64,000 nucleotides of DNA from JBEVJC01 sp040510375 (GCA_040510375.1 JBEVJC010000012.1:248001-312000); one strand, 5' to 3'. Shown: positions 24,436 through 34,042, counted from the first letter of the stretch. A program made the numbers and translations. The notes: a model not told the origin generated them from the letters alone.

Positions 24436-25554
24436 TTAAATATGTTGACGCGTTGGTTTGCTGAATAAACTTTCCACCCCGCCCTGTAAACTAAAGATCT
24501 TACGCCCCGACACGCTTACCTCACGAAGCATCGCTGCCGCGCGTTTGCTTCTCCCGCCTTGCTGACAAAATAAAATTACGGGATCGCCTTCAATACCTTC
24601 CGCAAAAACAGGGAACACTGAAAGGGGGATTTGTATATAGGGAATTCCCTCAGGGGCCGGCGTTTCGCCCGTCTCCCTCACATCAATCAGGATTGCGTTT
24701 CCATTCGCTATCAGTTGCTTCGTTTCTTCCGGGGAGATTTCTTCTGTATGGATGGGGGCCGCGCAGGCAGATCCGTAATTTAAATGCTGGAATTCTGCTG
24801 CATCAACGGGAATCCGGTAACTCCCTGGAGCCAACGGTACCAGTTCTACCTTATAAAAATCCTGGGTAAGCGAATTATAGGTGAGCAATTTATTGACCAG
24901 CGGCTCGCCAATTCCTGTAACGAGTTTGATCAGTTCTGTTGCCTGCATGGTACCAATAATTCCCGGTAGTACACCGAGTACACCGGCTTCGGCACAATTA
25001 CGGAATTCGTCATCGGCAGGTTGTACAGGAAAGAGGTCGCGGTAGTTTACAACTTCATCGGGATTTCCCGCATTAAAAATGGCTACCTGTCCCTCGTATT
25101 CAGCTACCGCGCCATGGACCAATGGTTTTTTAAGAAATGTACAGACATCATTGATCAGGTACCTCGAAGAAAAATTATCAGTGCCATCAATAATAAAATC
25201 ATATTGACTCAACAGGTCAACCGCATTTATATTATCCAGTTGAAATGGATATGGATTGATCGTAACAGATGGATTAAGCGCCATTAGTTTTTTTGTCGCT
25301 ACTTCCACCTTCAGTAATCCTATTTCTTCCGTTGTATATAAAACCTGGCGATGCAGATTGGACAATGAGATTTCATCGTGATCAACGATACCAATGGTTC
25401 CAACGCCGGCTGCAGTGAGATACAACAGGGCTGGGCAACCGAGTCCGCCTGCACCCACTATCAGCACGCGGGCCAGGGCCAGTGACTGCTGCGCCTTTGG
25501 GCCAAATCCTTTCAGGATCAGTTGTCGGTTATATCGATCATTGAATTGGTCCAT
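24436..25554 (-). CDS. moeB: MoeB/ThiF-family adenylyltransferase with rhodanese domain
   Basis: A 372-residue E1-like enzyme that adenylates the C terminus of MoaD and, through its rhodanese domain, may deliver sulfur. The ATP site is VLIVGAGGLGCPALLYL with HDEISLSNLHRQ and IDGTDNFSSRYLIND. The presumed catalytic Cys is Cys187 in FRNCAEAGVLG. The C-terminal rhodanese (about 275-365) has its Cys330 in FCQQGGRSKRAA. The zinc C-x2-C seen in many MoeB proteins just before the catalytic Cys (CYRCLF) is replaced by NYRDLF at 170-175, and only one Cys appears at the second pair. The zinc site is thus probably lost. Confidence 0.9.
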   Translation of the reverse strand: MDQFNDRYNRQLILKGFGPKAQQSLALARVLIVGAGGLGCPALLYLTAAGVGTIGIVDHDEISLSNLHRQVLYTTEEIGLLKVEVATKKLMALNPSVTINPYPFQLDNINAVDLLSQYDFIIDGTDNFSSRYLINDVCTFLKKPLVHGAVAEYEGQVAIFNAGNPDEVVNYRDLFPVQPADDEFRNCAEAGVLGVLPGIIGTMQATELIKLVTGIGEPLVNKLLTYNSLTQDFYKVELVPLAPGSYRIPVDAAEFQHLNYGSACAAPIHTEEISPEETKQLIANGNAILIDVRETGETPAPEGIPYIQIPLSVFPVFAEGIEGDPVILFCQQGGRSKRAAAMLREVSVSGRKIFSLQGGVESLFSKPTRQHI

Positions 25555-25659
25555 TATTGTAAATTTTCGGGGCAGCGGCTGAATACGTTTGAAAAAAATA
25601 GGAGGTCTTCCTTAAAATGTCAGACTGAACAGTTGTTATACATATAAAACCTGCCAGGA

Positions 25660-25884
25660 TTAACCTCCGGAAAAAGGCGGCATCAACGCGACTACCGAAT
25701 TTTTATCCAGGTTAATATTTCCCCTGATCATTTTTTTATCAACTGCCAGCAGGTATTTCACTCCCTTCAATGCAGGGAATTTTTGTTCGATGATTTTTTT
25801 CAACGAATCGGTATCCGGTGCATTATCGATTGAAAAACTCCCACCGGCAATCTCGGCAATCTTCCCAAAACTTATAATGTCCAT
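25660..25884 (-). CDS. moaD: Molybdopterin synthase small subunit MoaD
   Basis: A 74-residue ubiquitin-like sulfur carrier. It starts MDIISFGKIAEIAG, contains LKKIIEQKFPALKGVKYLLAVDKKMIRGN, and ends VVALMPPFSGG, the diagnostic di-glycine that becomes a thiocarboxylate. It is located between moeB and a TauE/SafE-like permease in the molybdenum gene train. 105 bp separate it from moeB. Confidence 0.93.
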   Translation of the reverse strand: MDIISFGKIAEIAGGSFSIDNAPDTDSLKKIIEQKFPALKGVKYLLAVDKKMIRGNINLDKNSVVALMPPFSGG

Positions 25885-25911
25885 AATAATAAATTAGCAT
25901 CCTGTTTTCGG

Positions 25912-26652
25912 TCAGGCAGGCGTAAATAAAAGTTTATATGCCGCAAGCGCCAACACCAGGGCCAGGATATTTTTCAAAACCGTTTGCGGGAATTTTAATG
26001 CACCAAAATATGCGCCACAGAGTCCGCCGGCAAATGCGACTGCCACATAGGCCAGCATGTCCGGACTGATTTCGATCCCCCTGGTCAGCAGGCCCGCGAG
26101 ACCTGCCACCGAATTTACCAGAATGAACAGAGCACTGATGGCTGCGGTCTGTTTCTGGTCGGTCCATTTTAGCAGAAGCAGGATGGGCGACAGGATAATC
26201 CCCCCGCCGATACCAATCAGTCCCGATAAAAAACCGATGGCTCCCCCGATCAGCAAGGAAATAACTAACCGGGCCGGACGCAGGTCTTTTGGGTCAGTAT
26301 TGGGGAAAAACAGGAACCTGATCACCGGCACCAGCAGCAGGATACCCAGCATTTTTTTATAAACCGACTGATCGAGTGTGAGTGTTCCACCCAAAAAAGA
26401 AAGGGGAATGGAGGTCACGGCAAACGGCCAGAAAATCTTCCACTTAAAATGACCACCCCGGTAAAACTGATAAAATGAAATCCCCGCCACAAAAAGATTC
26501 AGCAGCAGGGCGGTGGGTTTTAGAACCGCAGGCGAAAAACTGAAGATGGCCATCAGTGCCAGGTATCCGCTTGCTCCCCCGTGTCCGACCGAAGCATATA
26601 AAAACGCCACGACAAATAATAAAGGGAAAAACAGATAGAGATAATCGGCCAT
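25912..26652 (-). CDS. TauE/SafE-family membrane permease
   Basis: A 246-residue integral membrane protein with about eight hydrophobic segments. FLYASVGHGGASGYLALMAIF near residues 17-37 and GLIGIGGGIILSPILLLL at about 145-162 are the two repeated TauE/SafE motifs. The family moves sulfonate, sulfite or other anions. Its place inside the molybdenum cofactor genes (27 bp upstream of moaD, 75 bp downstream of moeA) suggests transport of a sulfur compound or another anion linked to cofactor sulfuration or to molybdate. That is inference; no molybdate-binding protein or ABC transporter is in the window. Confidence 0.87.
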   Translation of the reverse strand: MADYLYLFFPLLFVVAFLYASVGHGGASGYLALMAIFSFSPAVLKPTALLLNLFVAGISFYQFYRGGHFKWKIFWPFAVTSIPLSFLGGTLTLDQSVYKKMLGILLLVPVIRFLFFPNTDPKDLRPARLVISLLIGGAIGFLSGLIGIGGGIILSPILLLLKWTDQKQTAAISALFILVNSVAGLAGLLTRGIEISPDMLAYVAVAFAGGLCGAYFGALKFPQTVLKNILALVLALAAYKLLFTPA

Positions 26653-26727
26653 ATTTTTATCGGTTCTTAAGATCGCAATTAACTACCTGCTAATTTCCTG
26701 AACGCTGAATCTTTCCATCACGGACAA

Positions 26728-27915
26728 TCAATACCCCGGAAGCAATAACACTTCCACATCCTCGCCTGCGGTATAACTATCACGATCTTCTTCCAGTATG
26801 ATCAGGCAATTGGCTTCAGCAAATGAACTTAGCTGATACGATTGCTGCGCCTTTAATACTTTAACGCCGCCTTCATTATAGTTTCCTTTCAGGAAATGGG
26901 TGAGACCGGTTGGTTTATTATAATCCGTATCCAGCCTGGCTTTCACCAACCTGGTCGGTGCTTTTTTCCTTGAGAGCATTTCTATGGCGAGTAGTACATA
27001 ATTATAATAACAACTCAGTACTGACGAAGGATTGCCCGGCAGGCCAAACACCGGTACGCGGCCCTTCATCCCGAAATACAAGGGCTTACCGGGTCTTTGT
27101 TTTACTTTATGGAAAACCTTTTCCACTCCGCAATTGGTAGCCGCCTCCAGTACAAAGTCGTAGTCGCCCACACTTGCTCCGCCTGTGACAAGTACCAGGT
27201 CCGACCACTCCAGCACACTGGATAACTGGAACTGCAAACTGTTTAATGTGTCTTCTACCCGCAGTACATGGATATGGTTAATACCCGCTTCGCGAAGGGC
27301 TGCGGTTAAGGAATACGAATTTGATTCATACACCTGTCCCGCGCTAAGTGATTCACCCGGAGCCTGTAATTCATTTCCGGTAACCAGGATACTGACCGAT
27401 GGCATGGAGTATACCGGAACCTGGTTGATACCGATGCCTGCCAGGAAACCAACAGCCGCAGGTGTGAGTGGGGTATCGGCCGGAAGAGCAAGGGCACCGG
27501 CCCTGATTTCTGAACCTGTTGCCCTTACGGCAAAACCTTTCACCAGGTCCTTATCACCCACGACAATGGTACCCTGGTTGCGGGTCACTTTTTCCTGCAT
27601 CACTACAGTGTCGGCGCCGTCAGGCAGGGGTGCTCCTGTAAAAATCCGCATGGCCCTGCCAGGTTCCAGCTGTAAAGACGAACCGGCACCTGCCGCCATT
27701 TCGCCGTGCACGGGGAGGGATTTGTCGCGGTCTTCGTAACGGATGGCGTAACCATCCATGGACGACTGTTCAAAGGCAGGGATATCAACGCGGGCATAAA
27801 CATCTTCGGCAAGTACGCTGCAGGCGGCCTGGAGTAAGGGTCGGCGGACTGCTGTCAATACACGGATCCGGTCGCGGATAAGTTGTTTGGCTTCTTGTAC
27901 TGTTATCATGGACAT
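26728..27915 (-). CDS. moeA: Molybdopterin molybdenumtransferase MoeA
   Basis: A 395-residue protein. N-terminal elements are ITVQEAKQLIRDRIRVLTAVRRPLLQA, DIPAFEQSSMDGYAIR and RIFTGAPLPDGADTVVMQE. The middle domain carries VSILVTGNEL and LVTGGASVGDYDFV, the conserved MoeA nucleotide-binding elements, and KPLYFGMKGRVPVFGLPGNPSSVLSCYYNYVLLAI follows. It inserts molybdate into adenylated molybdopterin. Two Met codons lie close together at the start (27915 and 27909). It is between the TauE-like gene and moaA on the same strand. Confidence 0.95.
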   Translation of the reverse strand: MSMITVQEAKQLIRDRIRVLTAVRRPLLQAACSVLAEDVYARVDIPAFEQSSMDGYAIRYEDRDKSLPVHGEMAAGAGSSLQLEPGRAMRIFTGAPLPDGADTVVMQEKVTRNQGTIVVGDKDLVKGFAVRATGSEIRAGALALPADTPLTPAAVGFLAGIGINQVPVYSMPSVSILVTGNELQAPGESLSAGQVYESNSYSLTAALREAGINHIHVLRVEDTLNSLQFQLSSVLEWSDLVLVTGGASVGDYDFVLEAATNCGVEKVFHKVKQRPGKPLYFGMKGRVPVFGLPGNPSSVLSCYYNYVLLAIEMLSRKKAPTRLVKARLDTDYNKPTGLTHFLKGNYNEGGVKVLKAQQSYQLSSFAEANCLIILEEDRDSYTAGEDVEVLLLPGY

Positions 27916-27965
27916 CTGATTTGGATTTTTTCTGCGCGTGGATATATAGTAATTGTGACAGCCGG

Positions 27966-28946
27966 TTAACCACCAATTGTGATCATACTCCGGTTTTGTA
28001 GTGTGGCTGCATCGATCGCCTCAAATGTACCGGAAAATTGTCCACCCAGTGCCCTTGCTTTTGATCCGATCGACTGATGGATCAGCGGTAATACATCTTG
28101 GCCGTTTCTCAGGGGGGTGAGGAGATCCGTCTCACCGGTTGAAAACAGGCAGTTTTTCAGTTTGCCATCAGCAGTCAGCCGCATGCGGTTGCAGGTATCA
28201 CAGAAGGGCGCACTCATGGTGCTGATTACCGCAAATGATCCGGCATGACCGGGTACCGTATAATGTTTTGCGGTGTCGTGTTGGGCACCCTGCACCGGCA
28301 TAATGGGATACTCCCGGCCGATCAGCATCAGGATTTCTTCCAGTGAAAAAACCTGGTTGCCGGTCCACCTGTTACCGCTGAATGGCATAAACTCGATGAA
28401 CCTCACCTGTACCGGTATATGGGTGGTCCAGTTGATGAAGTCGAGAATTTCATTTTCATTAAAACCTTTCATCACTACCATGTTGATCTTGACCTGGAAC
28501 TGGTGATGTAATAATAATTCAATATTACTCCGGACCTGGTGGAACAGGTCGCGACGGGTAACCAGTAAAAATTTATCGGGTTGTAATGTATCGAGACTGA
28601 TATTCACCGTCCGGATGCCGGATGCCTTGAGTTCGGGAAGCATTGTATGGATGCGGGTTCCGTTGGTTGTCATTACCAGTTCAATGGGTAACTCACCAAG
28701 GGAGGCAAGGATACGGGGAGCATCTTTCCTTACCAGTGGTTCCCCGCCTGTAAGCCTGATTTTTGTTACGCCCTGGGCTACAAAGAGCCGGGCAAGGGTG
28801 AGAATCTCATCGGGCTGCATTAACCGCGAGGCCGGTGTAAAATCATAATCTTCTTCCGGCATGCAATAGAAACAACGCAGGTTGCAGTTATCCGTAAGGG
28901 AAACCCGCAAATAATCGTGCACCCTGTTAAAAGAATCTTTGATCAT
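27966..28946 (-). CDS. moaA: GTP 3',8-cyclase MoaA
   Basis: A 326-residue radical SAM enzyme. The N-terminal 4Fe-4S motif is Cys21-x3-Cys25-x2-Cys28 (DNCNLRCFYCMPEE), with TGGEPLVR following. The second cluster motif is at APFCDTCNRMRLTADGKLKNCLFS. The C terminus ends MITIGG, keeping the double Gly tail that MoaA inserts into its own active site. It forms 3',8-cyclo-GTP, the first step of molybdopterin synthesis. It is 50 bp upstream of moeA and 8 bp downstream of the MocA-like gene. Confidence 0.95.
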   Translation of the reverse strand: MIKDSFNRVHDYLRVSLTDNCNLRCFYCMPEEDYDFTPASRLMQPDEILTLARLFVAQGVTKIRLTGGEPLVRKDAPRILASLGELPIELVMTTNGTRIHTMLPELKASGIRTVNISLDTLQPDKFLLVTRRDLFHQVRSNIELLLHHQFQVKINMVVMKGFNENEILDFINWTTHIPVQVRFIEFMPFSGNRWTGNQVFSLEEILMLIGREYPIMPVQGAQHDTAKHYTVPGHAGSFAVISTMSAPFCDTCNRMRLTADGKLKNCLFSTGETDLLTPLRNGQDVLPLIHQSIGSKARALGGQFSGTFEAIDAATLQNRSMITIGG

Positions 28947-28954
28947 TGATTTGA

Positions 28955-29563
28955 TTATTGCAGCGAGTGTTCACTGCTATTATCCAACAATAAATTATAA
29001 TCTTCTTCCGTGTCTATATCAATTGCCCCTGCTTCGAAATAGATATGGGCAACATCATCCTTGTAAAAATGTATCAGTTTTTTTGCACCCTCTCCTTCTT
29101 CCAGTTCCTTCAGTGCAAGAAAATATTTTTTATCAAACAGCACCGGCACTCCAACTGTACCCGCATAAGCAGAAGCAATAATTCCCTTTGCATGGTGTTC
29201 TTTTGCTTCCACCAGCTGGGTAAATACTCCCGCCGATAAAAAGGGCTGGTCACAAACCGAAATGATAACGGACGAGAGCAGCTCGTCTTCCATCAACAGG
29301 TCTATTCCAAGCCGGATCCCGGTAACCATTCCTCCCTGCCAGCGTTCATTATGGACGATCGTGAGTGAACGGGCATCCAGTTTTTCCAATACCAGCTTTG
29401 CAAACGCACCGGTTATAACGATCACAGGTTCAAGTAAGGCCTGTCTTGCTTCATCTGCCACATGCTGGAGTAATCCTTTGCCATTATAGTACAGCGTCTG
29501 TTTAGGACGACCGAGTCTTGACGACTCGCCTGCTGCCAGTATGATTATTCCGGTTCTATCCAT
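28955..29563 (-). CDS. mocA: MocA-like molybdenum cofactor cytidylyltransferase
   Basis: A 202-residue nucleotidyltransferase from the ATG at 29563; a TTG three codons earlier is possible. The nucleotide motif is GIIILAAGESSRLGRPKQTL, followed by VIISVCDQPFLSAGVF with the metal-binding Asp and GIIASAYAGTVGVPVLFDKKYF. This is the MocA/MobA-like family. Next to an XdhC-type protein and a molybdenum hydroxylase, MCD (molybdopterin cytosine dinucleotide) formation is the most likely activity, by analogy with PaoABCD of E. coli. The gene overlaps the XdhC gene by 8 bp. There is no separate MobA guanylyltransferase in the window. Confidence 0.85.
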   Translation of the reverse strand: MDRTGIIILAAGESSRLGRPKQTLYYNGKGLLQHVADEARQALLEPVIVITGAFAKLVLEKLDARSLTIVHNERWQGGMVTGIRLGIDLLMEDELLSSVIISVCDQPFLSAGVFTQLVEAKEHHAKGIIASAYAGTVGVPVLFDKKYFLALKELEEGEGAKKLIHFYKDDVAHIYFEAGAIDIDTEEDYNLLLDNSSEHSLQ

Positions 29564-30692
29564 GACGTACAATCGTTCTTGCCCTGCGATGTATCGGCTC
29601 CGTTTTTTCTTTTAACGGCTGCACCGTTACACCAGTAATCACGGCCTTGACTTCAGCAACCAGTGAAACTGCTATTTCTTCAGCCGTTTCGGCACCTATA
29701 TCTATTCCAAGCGGACCATGGATTTTTTTCAACTGCTGAGGTGTCAGCACCATGCCTTCCTCTGCCATTTCAGCAATCATACGGTCCAGTTTGGTCTTGG
29801 GTCCAAGGACCCCGATATATAAAAGATCAAGGGTAACCAGCTGGCGAAGCAGGGCGAGATCATAATTATAGTTATGTGTCATCAGCACAAAGACTGTACC
29901 CTGGTCAATGGTTAGTTTGTCAAGTTCATCGGATTTAAGCATTTGTACATCAGATGCCCGGGGGAACCTGGCTGCGGTGGCATGGGTGGACCGGCCATCT
30001 ATAACCGTAACATTCCATCCCAGCAGGCTGGTAATTTCAACCAGTGGCTGAGCATCGTTGCCGGCACCGGCAATAATAAATGAAATGGGTGGTGGTATAA
30101 ATTCAATAAAACCCTGCAGGGAACTATAACCGGGAATATTTTCCTTTAATTTGGAAGAATGTTCTTCCAGTGATTGGCGCACTTCTTTAATAAGTGCTTC
30201 CTGTAAGGTGAACTGCAATGAACTATGACGGACGTTTTTCTCCCGGTATAAAAACGAAGTGCCAGGCTGATTGGAATCGGTAATGGAAAAAAGGGTTACC
30301 AGTACGGCATTCTCCCGTTTGCTGACCAGTTCGCGGAGTAATGTAATAGCATTATTCTCCTTCTGGATATCGATGGGTTCAAACAATATATGTACGATGC
30401 CATTACAACCAAGCTGAACGCCAAACCTTGCGTCATCCTCGTCGCTGGTATCATAGGTCACCAGTTTGTTATGTTGCTGGTTGATGGCGAGCAGCGCCTT
30501 ACGCAATGCATCGCCTTCCAGGCAACCTCCACTGATTGCTCCGGTGAGAACGCCCTCTTCCGTTATGAGCATACGTGCTCCGGGCCTCCGGTAGGATGAA
30601 CCCTCTACGTGTACCACGGTTGCCAGTGCTGATCTCTTTCCTTCTTTTACTGCCTTCTCGAAACTTTCGATGATTTCACGGATCTCTTTCAT
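29556..30692 (-). CDS. XdhC/CoxI-family cofactor-insertion chaperone
   Basis: A 378-residue protein. The N-terminal XdhC domain has HVEGSSYRRPGARMLITEEGVLTGAISGGCLEGDALR, and the C-terminal Rossmann-like domain has PPISFIIAGAGNDAQPLVEITSLLGWNVTVIDGR with VFVLMTHNYNYD. Such proteins bind, sulfurate or protect the molybdenum cofactor before insertion into xanthine-dehydrogenase-like enzymes (PaoD in E. coli). Residues about 100-195 form a middle region that varies in the family. It follows the Mo-subunit gene by 44 bp and overlaps the MocA-like gene. Confidence 0.92.
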   Translation of the reverse strand: MKEIREIIESFEKAVKEGKRSALATVVHVEGSSYRRPGARMLITEEGVLTGAISGGCLEGDALRKALLAINQQHNKLVTYDTSDEDDARFGVQLGCNGIVHILFEPIDIQKENNAITLLRELVSKRENAVLVTLFSITDSNQPGTSFLYREKNVRHSSLQFTLQEALIKEVRQSLEEHSSKLKENIPGYSSLQGFIEFIPPPISFIIAGAGNDAQPLVEITSLLGWNVTVIDGRSTHATAARFPRASDVQMLKSDELDKLTIDQGTVFVLMTHNYNYDLALLRQLVTLDLLYIGVLGPKTKLDRMIAEMAEEGMVLTPQQLKKIHGPLGIDIGAETAEEIAVSLVAEVKAVITGVTVQPLKEKTEPIHRRARTIVRHG

Positions 30693-30736
30693 TAATTAGG
30701 GGTGGGGCATAAGCCAGAAGGTTAAACATTAAACCT

Positions 30737-32974
30737 TCAGAGTAACTTATCCAGATGTATGGGGAATTGATTAATTCTTCGCCCGGTAGCATGGTAAATC
30801 GCGTTGGCGATGGCAGGGGGCATACCCACCAGACCGATCTCTCCAACACCTTTGCTTCCGAGTTCGTTCACAATCTCGTCATTTTCCTCGACAAAGACGA
30901 CATCCAGATTAAATATGTCGGCATGTACCGGAATATGATATTCAGAAAGGTTGGCATTCATGTATTTACCAAAACGGTAATCAGGGATAGTTTCTTCCCT
31001 CAATGCCTTACTGATACTCCAGACCATCCCTCCCAGGATCTGGCTGCGGGCGGTTTTGGGGTTAATAATCCTTCCGGCGGCCACGGCAGTTACCGCCCGG
31101 GTAACATTGACCATGCCCAGTTGCTCGTCAACCTCCACTTCCACGAAAACCGCGCTGTGAGCCGCCCGGGAGTATTTTTTAAGTTTAAAAATATTGGGAA
31201 CGGAGAAATTGGTGGTTTTAAACGGTCGTCCCCTGTTTTCGCTGATTAGACTGGTGAGTAATACCCCTGTATCAGTGGCTGATTTAAGCCGGATCCAGCC
31301 GTTTTTAAACATAACATCCTCGATGGCCACCCCTGAAAAAGGTGAACCACTGATGGATTGTGCTTTTTTAAAGAGTTTTTTCCGAAGGGCTTTTCCCGCT
31401 GCCTTAATGGCACTACCTACTGAAGAAGTAGTGAACGAACCGCCCTGGATGGGGGCAAATGCCATTTTACTATCGCCGTAAAAAAAACTTACATCTTCCA
31501 TGGGCAGGCCAAGTTCGTCGGCAGCGATCTGGGTCATGATAGTTTTTGTACCGGTTCCGATATCCGTAACCGCGCAACTCACTTCGAGTTTGCCTTCCCT
31601 GGTAAGGACGGCTTGTGCCCTTGCCGGAAGGGTCATACTTTCCCAGATACCTGTTGCCATACCAAGACCCACCAGTTTGTTGCCCCGTTTCATACTCCGC
31701 GGTTGGGGGTTACGTTCATGCCATCCAAACTTTTCAGCACCCTGCACATAACACTGACGTAGCTCTTTACTGGAATATGGGCGGCCGGTGCTTACATCCT
31801 TTTCTGCATAGTTCAGCAGCCGGAGGTCCACGGGATCCATATTTAACTGGTAAGAAAGATCATCCATGGTGCTTTCAATCGCATGCATGGCAGTGCTGCC
31901 GCCGGGTGCGCGCATATCGAGCGGACTGAATACATCGAGGGGTACGAGTTTATATTTGAAAAGGGTATTGTCGGCCGGGTATAACATATGGGCCCAGTTG
32001 ACCACGGTCTCCGTATAATCCTCAAATTGCGAAGTTTCTCCAACAGCTTCATGAAACAATGCATTTACACGGCCATTGGCTTCGGCACCAAAACGGGTTA
32101 ACTGCCGGGTTGGTGGACGATGCCCGAACGTAAACATCTGTTGCCGGTCGAGCGTCACCCGCACCGGTCGTTTCAACTGCAGGGCAGCCATAACCGACAT
32201 GAACAACTGGTATTGCGGGCGGAGTCCGGACCCAAAGCCGCCTCCCACATAGGTAGAGATTACGCGGACATTTTTAAAATGCAGGCCAAAAACATTACCG
32301 ACATAAAGCTGGCAGTTGACCGTTCCCTGCGTTTTATCATAAATGCAGACCTTACCTTCTCCTTCATAAACGGTGGTAGTAGCAAACAATTCAATAGGGT
32401 TATGATGTTCCGTTCCATGGAAAAAATCACCGGTGGCCTTTGCAAAAGAGGTTTCGAATGCTTTTTCAAAATCGCCCTGTGGTTTGGGTGGCGGCGGTTT
32501 CAAGGTGGTAGCCATCCCAACTTTTGGTGCCCGGGCTTTATCCAGGTTATCCATCAGGTCCATTACAAATTCCTCTTCTTCATATTCTACATGCACAAGT
32601 GAGGCTGCATACCGGGCCTGTTCCAATGTTTCTGCAACCACCAGTCCGATGGGTTGTCCGTAACACACAATCTTTTCATCATGCAGTGGACGGAACGGTG
32701 AACCGGGAGGCGCATCCATATCTGAATAGAGTTGGGAGAACCAGGTAAGCGATGGACGGTTTTCATGCCAGAAGATTTCTATTACACCCGGATAGGCCAT
32801 AGCATCACTGGTATCAAAGGCGATGATCCGGCCCTTGACAATTGTACTATTCAAGACCTGGCCGTAGAGTAATCCGGGGATATTCATATCACCGGAATAT
32901 TTTGCTGCCCCGGTTACTTTCTGATCACCTTCAAGCCGGCTGTAAGACTGGCCAATCTGTTGCTCGTTTTTCAT
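30737..32974 (-). CDS. Molybdenum-binding subunit of a xanthine-dehydrogenase-family oxidoreductase (PaoC-like)
   Basis: A 745-residue catalytic subunit. The N-terminal half contains GDQKVTGAAKYSGDMNIPGLLYGQVLNS and the cofactor loop STYVGGGFGSGLRPQYQL. RAPGGSTAMHAIESTMDD at about 365 is the second cofactor segment. The base Glu is Glu712 in ELGSKGVGEIGLVGMPPAIANAI, and PIQGGSFTTSSVGSAIKAAGK gives the GGS stretch. No Tat signal is seen at this N terminus. By similarity with PaoC it would oxidise aldehydes or related N-heterocycles; the substrate cannot be fixed. The neighbouring FAD and 2Fe-2S genes make the three-subunit enzyme. Confidence 0.9.
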   Translation of the reverse strand: MKNEQQIGQSYSRLEGDQKVTGAAKYSGDMNIPGLLYGQVLNSTIVKGRIIAFDTSDAMAYPGVIEIFWHENRPSLTWFSQLYSDMDAPPGSPFRPLHDEKIVCYGQPIGLVVAETLEQARYAASLVHVEYEEEEFVMDLMDNLDKARAPKVGMATTLKPPPPKPQGDFEKAFETSFAKATGDFFHGTEHHNPIELFATTTVYEGEGKVCIYDKTQGTVNCQLYVGNVFGLHFKNVRVISTYVGGGFGSGLRPQYQLFMSVMAALQLKRPVRVTLDRQQMFTFGHRPPTRQLTRFGAEANGRVNALFHEAVGETSQFEDYTETVVNWAHMLYPADNTLFKYKLVPLDVFSPLDMRAPGGSTAMHAIESTMDDLSYQLNMDPVDLRLLNYAEKDVSTGRPYSSKELRQCYVQGAEKFGWHERNPQPRSMKRGNKLVGLGMATGIWESMTLPARAQAVLTREGKLEVSCAVTDIGTGTKTIMTQIAADELGLPMEDVSFFYGDSKMAFAPIQGGSFTTSSVGSAIKAAGKALRKKLFKKAQSISGSPFSGVAIEDVMFKNGWIRLKSATDTGVLLTSLISENRGRPFKTTNFSVPNIFKLKKYSRAAHSAVFVEVEVDEQLGMVNVTRAVTAVAAGRIINPKTARSQILGGMVWSISKALREETIPDYRFGKYMNANLSEYHIPVHADIFNLDVVFVEENDEIVNELGSKGVGEIGLVGMPPAIANAIYHATGRRINQFPIHLDKLL

Positions 32975-33025
32975 TTTATTATTTTATAGTTCGGTGGTCC
33001 GATCAGGTCCACGCCAACAGGAAAT

Positions 33026-34042
33026 TTAAACAGGTCTCGCGCCAGGTATTGCAGTTGAAGGATCCAATGCCATCATACCGTTTCGGATGATACTACGTCT
33101 GGCCAGTTCTATTTTAAAACTATTAAATGGATACGGCGTAGCACCACGGAGGATTATATCGGCCGCCGCCCCGAAGTTTTGTTCATTGGCTTGTTTTCCT
33201 TTCAGGAAATCTTCGGCCTCAATTACACGCCAGGGTTTGTGTGCGAGTCCACCCAGTGCTATCCGCGCATCGGTAATAATATTATCATTTAGTTCCAGAC
33301 CCGTGGCCACTGATACCAATGCAAATGCATAGGAGTTACGGTCGCGGATTTTGAGGTAAGAATAATTTTTTTCAAATCCTGAAGGCGGCAGGTCGATGCT
33401 GGTGATAAGTTCTCCGTGATGAAGGTTATTATCGAGCTGTGGGGTATCACCCGGCAAGCGGTGGAAATCTGAAAATGCGATTACCCTTTCTCCATCCGGG
33501 CCGGTTACATTCACCCTCGCATCAAGTGCTGCGAGGCCAACACACATATCTGAAGGGAAAACGGCGATACAATGTTCGCTGGTTCCAAGAATGGCCATGA
33601 TACGGTTATAACCGCCGATAGCTGAACATCCGGATCCGGGTTCGCGTTTGTTGCAGGGAGTATTTACATCGTAAAAATAATAACAGCGGGTACGTTGCAA
33701 CAGGTTTCCGCCATTGGTTGCCATATTCCTGATCTGCGCTGAAGCCCCCGCCAGTATTGCCTTTGAGAGGAGGGGATATTTTTCTTCAATCATTGGATGG
33801 TAAGCGGTGCTTGCATTGGTGACCAGGGCTCCCAGGCGAAGTCCGCCATCAGGCAGTCGTTCAATAGCCTGATGTCCGGGTAATTTATTGATGTCTACCA
33901 GTTCTGCCGGCCGCGTAATATTATATTTCCAGAGATCGAGCAGGTTGGTGCCCCCGGCGATATAAAAAGAGTTATCGTTTCCGTTAACCATTGATATAGC
34001 TTCGTCGGTTTCTGAGGCCTGGGCAAAATTGAAATTATTCAT
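33026..34042 (-). CDS. FAD subunit with 4Fe-4S motif, PaoB/YagS-like
   Basis: A 338-residue FAD-binding subunit of the molybdenum hydroxylase. The PCMH fold is shown by NSFYIAGGTNLLDLWKYN and ATNGGNLLQRTRC. Four Cys residues in an insertion, Cys120, Cys130, Cys139 and Cys158 (CYYFYDVNTPC, PGSGC, HC), match the extra 4Fe-4S site of PaoB and 4-hydroxybenzoyl-CoA reductase beta. This insertion separates it from the ordinary xanthine dehydrogenase FAD subunit. The gene overlaps the 2Fe-2S subunit gene by 8 bp. Confidence 0.92.
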   Translation of the reverse strand: MNNFNFAQASETDEAISMVNGNDNSFYIAGGTNLLDLWKYNITRPAELVDINKLPGHQAIERLPDGGLRLGALVTNASTAYHPMIEEKYPLLSKAILAGASAQIRNMATNGGNLLQRTRCYYFYDVNTPCNKREPGSGCSAIGGYNRIMAILGTSEHCIAVFPSDMCVGLAALDARVNVTGPDGERVIAFSDFHRLPGDTPQLDNNLHHGELITSIDLPPSGFEKNYSYLKIRDRNSYAFALVSVATGLELNDNIITDARIALGGLAHKPWRVIEAEDFLKGKQANEQNFGAAADIILRGATPYPFNSFKIELARRSIIRNGMMALDPSTAIPGARPV

